A stretch of DNA of 17,678 nt from the NCBI GenBank assembly GCA_038230775.1, contig JBBRMQ010000069.1, positions 1 to 17,678 of the forward strand, read 5' to 3'. A model generated the notes under the pieces. It was given only the letters and a program-made list of their open reading frames with translations. It did no database searches and was not told where the DNA came from. The DNA is from JBBRMQ01 sp038230775. GTDB lineage: Bacteria; Acidobacteriota; Thermoanaerobaculia; Gp7-AA8. How positions within the stretch are numbered: the first letter of the stretch is position 1; each line of letters starts with the position of its first letter. Position numbers and translations under genes: made by a program. Positions 14,335 to 17,678 of this stretch are shown in pieces.

Positions 14335-15096
14335 TCAGGATGACTCTCGTGACCGGAGGAACGCTTCGAGCCGCTCCGCCACCTTCTCGGACCGCCACCG
14401 CTCCGCCACCTCGCGTCCGCGCGTGCGGATCCGGTCGCGGAGCTCGTAGTCGGTCAAGAGCTCGATCAGCTGCTCGCCCATCTCGACCGCATTCTCCGCC
14501 GGAGCAAAAAGCGCGTAATCGTGAGCGTGATCGACAGACTGATACGCAGGAGTCGCCGTCAGCAGCGTCGGAATGAAGGACGCCATCGCTTCGGCGGCCG
14601 CAGTCTCGAAGCCCGAATGACTCGGCACGATGCACACGTCGCAGGTGTGAACGAGGCGGGCCATCTCGCGCACGTTCAACGCGACGTGAAACTCCTGCAC
14701 GTCGTCGAGCGGCTCCTCGCGCGACGGTGCCCAGGGTGACGCGCGGATGAGATCGAACTTCTGATGAAACCATCGCGCGTGCGCCGCGGCGCCGTAGCCC
14801 TCTTCGATTCCGTTTGCTTCGATTTGCGCCGCGCCGGGCAACAGGACGCGCATCGGCTCGTTCTCGGGAGGCGTGCGTGCTCGAAAAAAATCATCCGTCA
14901 CGATCGGCTCGGCGAGGCGCACCGCGCGATCGCCCGCGCGCTGCATGCCCTCGTCCGTTGACACGATCACGACGTCGTCGTCGCCGGCCTCGTATTCGTC
15001 GATCGTCACGATGCGCGTCTCGTGACCGCGTGCGCTCAGCGCATCCGCGTGCGGCACCGGCGTGTTCTCGTCCTCGACCAGAAACGCGATCTTCAT
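14335..15096 (-). CDS. Short GT-B (GT4-like) glycosyltransferase
   Basis: From the ATG at 15096 the product has 253 residues. The C-terminal half matches GT4-type enzymes: CDVCIVPSHSGFETAAAEAMA (about 152-172), then a helical tail ELLTDYELRDRIRTRGREVAERW (about 212-234). In the EX7E nucleotide-sugar motif the first Glu is Ser161 and the second is Glu169. The N-terminal Rossmann part is much shorter than the usual 150-180 residues, although it opens with a normal MKIAFLVEDE strand. The gene overlaps the methyltransferase stop by four bases (ATGA), so the two act together. Sugar and acceptor are unknown. Confidence 0.72.
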   Translation of the reverse strand: MKIAFLVEDENTPVPHADALSARGHETRIVTIDEYEAGDDDVVIVSTDEGMQRAGDRAVRLAEPIVTDDFFRARTPPENEPMRVLLPGAAQIEANGIEEGYGAAAHARWFHQKFDLIRASPWAPSREEPLDDVQEFHVALNVREMARLVHTCDVCIVPSHSGFETAAAEAMASFIPTLLTATPAYQSVDHAHDYALFAPAENAVEMGEQLIELLTDYELRDRIRTRGREVAERWRSEKVAERLEAFLRSRESS

Positions 15097-16229
15097 CCTG
15101 GATTGCGGCCGACGACGTAGTAGCCCGATGGGAGAAGGTCGTCCTTCGAAAAGTCGACGCCGCCCGCCTCGAGCCGCCGCACCAGCTCCTCGCCGGCGGT
15201 CGAGGGCGCGTATTGCGGCTCGATGCGGACGATGTCCCACCCTGAGATCGACATCAGCTCTTCGATCGTCCGCCGCGTGAAGAAACGCAGATGTCCCGCG
15301 CACGCGAGACCGATGTATGTGTAGTCGAAGCGTCCGTTCAGCAGATCGTTGACGATCGATGCGTTCGCCATGTTCGGGATGCTGATGACGATTTCCCCGC
15401 CGGGCGCCGACGCCTCGCGCAGGCTGATCAGCAGCGACCACGGATCAGGGACGTGCTCGACGATCTCGCTGCAGATGATGCAGTCGAACAACTCGTCGAG
15501 AATCGATACGATTTCGGTCACGTCGCCCGAGTAGACGTCGTCGAGACGCCGGCGCGCGATCGCCACCGCGTCGATGTCCAGCTCGATGCCGACGTAGCGG
15601 CAGCGCTGACGGCTCTTGATGAGGGCGCCGAGGGCGCCTTCGCCGCAGCCGAGCTCGAGGAGGGATTTGGCGGTCGTGCTGATGAGCGGCAGAAGATCGT
15701 CCCGGGACACGGCGCGCATCAGCACCCAGCGATGAACGTACGCGTTGCGCGCGATGGCCACGCTGCGACCCGCGAGCGATGACATCGTCTTGAGCGTTTC
15801 GGTTCGGCAGAGGTAGACGCCGGGGTCGGCTTTCTCCCAGGCCACCTTTTCGGCGTCGCCATACGGCATCGAAGAGGCTGCGGCTTCCAGCTCGCGCATC
15901 GTCAGATATGGCTGCGGCGGTGCAACGCGCTGGCGGTCCTCCGCGGTCTCGTTCGTTACGGGCACGGCCGCGTCGGTTCCGGCGGCCTGCAGCGCCGCGA
16001 TCAGCCGTTCGGCGAGCCCGGGCGTCGGCACCAGCAGCGGGTCCGTCACTACGATCGTGAACTCGGTATCGACGTCCCCGGCGATGTCCGCCAACGCCTC
16101 TTCCGGGTCGTACACGACGAAGTCGACGTCGCTCGCCGTCTTCTGAAACAGGACGCGCGACTGCCAGCTTGCGTATCTCTCCTCGATCGCAGGATGGTCG
16201 AAGAACGGATAGAGAACGGTGACGAGCAT
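15093..16229 (-). CDS. GT2-like domain fused to a SAM-dependent methyltransferase
   Basis: The product has 378 residues in two parts. The N-terminal part (about 1-125) resembles a GT2/GT-A fold fragment: FTIVVTDPLLVPTPGLAERL (57-76) and DAAVPVTNETAEDRQ (86-100) mirror the sugar-nucleotide binding core. The DxD is reduced to TDP, so transferase activity is doubtful. The C-terminal part (about 185-340) is a class I methyltransferase: motif I LELGCGEGALG (191-201), acidic Glu216, motif SEIVEHVPDPW (254-264), post-motif VISIPNMAN (281-289) and HLRFFT (313-318). Such Methyltransf_23-like enzymes often modify sugars or lipids. The start at 16229 lies one base from the earliest divergent radical SAM start. 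No ribosome binding site is clear. Confidence 0.8.
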   Translation of the reverse strand: MLVTVLYPFFDHPAIEERYASWQSRVLFQKTASDVDFVVYDPEEALADIAGDVDTEFTIVVTDPLLVPTPGLAERLIAALQAAGTDAAVPVTNETAEDRQRVAPPQPYLTMRELEAAASSMPYGDAEKVAWEKADPGVYLCRTETLKTMSSLAGRSVAIARNAYVHRWVLMRAVSRDDLLPLISTTAKSLLELGCGEGALGALIKSRQRCRYVGIELDIDAVAIARRRLDDVYSGDVTEIVSILDELFDCIICSEIVEHVPDPWSLLISLREASAPGGEIVISIPNMANASIVNDLLNGRFDYTYIGLACAGHLRFFTRRTIEELMSISGWDIVRIEPQYAPSTAGEELVRRLEAGGVDFSKDDLLPSGYYVVGRNPG

Positions 16230-16308
16230 GGATGAGGCGTTGCAGCATGAAGAAGGAAGGGGAGGAATTCAACCTCGTGCGTACCGTATTCTGACTCCTG
16301 CGTCCAAC

Positions 16309-17355
16309 ATGCTCAGGCCTAACCCCTTTCTCCACATCGATCCGGACCGCGTCTACGACCCCCTGACCGACCAGACTCTGCTGACCGGCGACGAGCGTCA
16401 TGCGCGGTTCCGCGAGTTCCTCGCCGGCGGCGCCGCGGACGAAGCGCTCGTGCGCGGCGGCTGGATCGTGGACGCGAACGCGGATCTGTCGCACCGGCAC
16501 CGGCTGAAGATCGTCTCGCTGGAGACGATGACGTCCTGCAATCAGAAGTGCTACTTCTGCCCCGTCTCGATCGCGCCGCGCGAGGACTACGCGATGCCGC
16601 AGGAGATGTTCGATCGCATCCTCGAGGAGCTCACCGGTTATCGCGACACGATGGAGGCCGTCTTTCTGCAGAGCTACAACGAGCCCAGCGTCGAACGGCG
16701 GTTCGTCGAGCACGTGCATTCACTCTTCGCGCAGAGCCTTCCGGTCGCGGTTCTCAGCAACGGCAGCGGGCTGACTCCCGCCAAAGTCGATGCGATCCTC
16801 GAGAAGGGCCAGCTACGCTATCTCTGCATCAACCTCTCGACGATGGATCGCGAGCGCTACATTCGCGATCGCGGCGCCGATCATCTTGCAGTCGTACTGC
16901 GCAATCTCGACGCGCTCCAGGACCGCCCCCTCGCCCAGGAAATGAAAATCGTCGTCCTCGGCACCGGGACCGCCGAGCACACGAGCGACTTCGAGGCGAT
17001 CAAGCAGCGTTACGGCGGCAGCCGGTTCACGGTCGAGCAACATGTGGTGATGGATCGCGCCGGGTGGCTCGACGTCGGCGTAAAGCCTGAGGAGAAGCGG
17101 AAGAAGCTCGCCGGATGCGACAACGTCGGCTCGCGCCCGCTGCAGCATCTTCACATCACGCCGCACGGCAAGTGCGTTCTCTGCTGCGAGGACTACGACG
17201 AAAAGTATGTCGTCGGCGATCTCACCGGAAGTACGATTGCCGAGGTGCTGGCGGGGCCGGAGATCGCGAAGATGCGGCGGTGGGTTTATGGCATCGAGGA
17301 TGCGCCGGAGGACTTCATGTGCCGCGGCTGCATCTACTCGCGAACGGGCACGTAG
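16309..17355 (+). CDS. Radical SAM protein with SPASM-like C-terminal cysteines
   Basis: From the ATG at 16309 the product has 348 residues. The radical SAM cluster motif is Cys77-x3-Cys81-x2-Cys84 (CNQKCYFC). SYNEPS (122-127) and NLSTMD (175-180) fit later strands of the partial TIM barrel. Extra cysteines at 270, 289, 292, 293, 338 and 341 (HGKCVLCCEDYDEK and MCRGCIY) fit a SPASM or twitch-like auxiliary cluster domain, as in peptide- and sugar-modifying enzymes. Starts at 16219 (GTG) or 16228 (ATG) would overlap the divergent gene and add an unstructured stretch. NPFLHIDPDRVYDPLT reads as a natural N-terminus, so I prefer 16309. The substrate is unknown; the neighbouring glycosyltransferase and methyltransferase suggest glycan or natural-product work. 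Confidence 0.85.
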   Translation: MLRPNPFLHIDPDRVYDPLTDQTLLTGDERHARFREFLAGGAADEALVRGGWIVDANADLSHRHRLKIVSLETMTSCNQKCYFCPVSIAPREDYAMPQEMFDRILEELTGYRDTMEAVFLQSYNEPSVERRFVEHVHSLFAQSLPVAVLSNGSGLTPAKVDAILEKGQLRYLCINLSTMDRERYIRDRGADHLAVVLRNLDALQDRPLAQEMKIVVLGTGTAEHTSDFEAIKQRYGGSRFTVEQHVVMDRAGWLDVGVKPEEKRKKLAGCDNVGSRPLQHLHITPHGKCVLCCEDYDEKYVVGDLTGSTIAEVLAGPEIAKMRRWVYGIEDAPEDFMCRGCIYSRTGT

Positions 17356-17430
17356 CGCCGGCGGCCTCGCCGGTGGGACCGCCAGCGGCTCGCTGGCTGG
17401 TTCTATTGGCCGCCGAGCCGCCGGCGGGCC
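17327..17430 (+). repeat. Direct repeat copy A: gene tail plus palindromes
   Basis: This stretch covers the last nine codons and the stop of the radical SAM gene and the following palindromes. It recurs 208 bases later with five mismatches that I can count over 104 bases. Three hairpins follow the stop: CCGGCG/CGCCGG (17358-17373), CCAGCG/CGCTGG (17382-17396) and CCGCCG/CGGCGG (17410-17427). Confidence 0.9.
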
Positions 17431-17678
17431 CGGTTTGGTCCTCGATCTTGCGTCCTTCGCGGCCTAACCGTTCGCGCAACTCCAGGTGATCGCGCAGCAG
17501 CATGAGCGTGCGCAATAGGTCGGCGTTATTTGCCGCTGCATCTACTCGCGGACGGGCACGTAGCGCCGGCGGCCTCGCCGGCGGGACCGCCAGCGTCTCG
17601 CTGGCTGGTTCTATTGGCCGCCGAGCCGGCGGCGGTCCTGCCGGCGAGCCGCCGGCGCGCCCTCAAACGCGGCCACCA
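17356..17678. other. Gene-free 3' region with palindromic repeat array
   Basis: No credible complete gene is present from the radical SAM stop to the window edge. The stretch holds seven GC-rich hairpins in two repeat copies and the flanking bases. The roughly 100 unique bases between the copies (17431-17534) keep an open minus-strand frame reading LRTLMLLRDHLELRERLG, which could be a gene remnant. Confidence 0.6.
17535..17638 (+). repeat. Direct repeat copy B: displaced copy of the gene tail and palindromes
   Basis: This is about 95% identical to copy A and begins with an untranslated copy of the radical SAM gene's final codons (GCTGCATCTACTCGCGGACG and so on, through TAG). All three hairpin stems are kept. 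Differences fall at a synonymous third base, in two loops, at one stem edge and near the end. A further hairpin CCGGCG-AGC-CGCCGG follows at 17641-17655. Confidence 0.9.

Noticed and set aside
16219..16308. Earlier GTG or ATG starts for the radical SAM protein
   Set aside because: They overlap the divergent methyltransferase start and add residues without a family match, though a start at 16228 is not excluded.
17327..17655. CRISPR-like array
   Set aside because: Only two long direct copies exist, with internal hairpins and no regular short repeats and unique spacers.

Overview
The window looks like chromosomal DNA of a GC-rich, Gram-negative, probably aerobic bacterium. Gram-negative organisation is supported by an outer-membrane beta-barrel protein ending in Phe, periplasmic solute-binding and L,D-transpeptidase-type proteins, and complex I genes. 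The style of the long secreted WxG-repeat protein, the KANL3/Tex30-type hydrolase and the many GC-rich interspersed palindromes suggest Acidobacteriota or a relative. That placement is an inference, not a proof. I see no rRNA, tRNA, CRISPR array, transposase or phage gene.

Layout. (1) Positions 1-4757, minus strand: a tight gene string read right to left. It comprises a small membrane protein with HxH and CxxC, an outer-membrane barrel protein, a metal-binding periplasmic protein, an ABC-3 family permease, a membrane-anchored L,D-transpeptidase-fold protein that lacks the catalytic Cys, and a second L,D-transpeptidase-like protein cut by the window edge. It reads as an import system for Zn/Mn-type metal joined to peptidoglycan cross-linking proteins. 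No ABC ATPase is present among them. (2) Positions 4841-7863, mostly plus strand: thioredoxin with a clean terminator, an M24 (Xaa-Pro type) metallopeptidase, a nested palindromic element, a small exported protein (minus), a KANL3/Tex30-like alpha/beta hydrolase and a single-domain response regulator. (3) Positions 7864-8199 hold no gene but contain three consecutive hairpins ending in a strong terminator (possible small RNA), followed by GC-rich palindromic repeats. (4) Positions 8200-10650, minus: an 816-residue secreted repeat protein with a C-terminal fibronectin-III-like region. (5) Positions 10786-14242, minus: nuoB, a fused nuoCD and nuoI, overlapping one another, then a rubrerythrin-like gene. 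Only Q-module subunits of complex I are present. (6) Positions 14335-17355: a GT2-like/methyltransferase fusion and a short GT-B glycosyltransferase (minus, overlapping), divergent from a radical SAM/SPASM-like protein (plus). (7) Positions 17356-17678: palindromic repeats with a second, about 95% identical copy of the last codons of the radical SAM gene.

The observations most worth following are the catalytically altered L,D-transpeptidase inside a metal-import operon, the glycan-type locus with a fused GT/methyltransferase beside a radical SAM enzyme, the structured RNA candidate with a CCUCC loop, and the duplicated gene tail embedded in palindromes.
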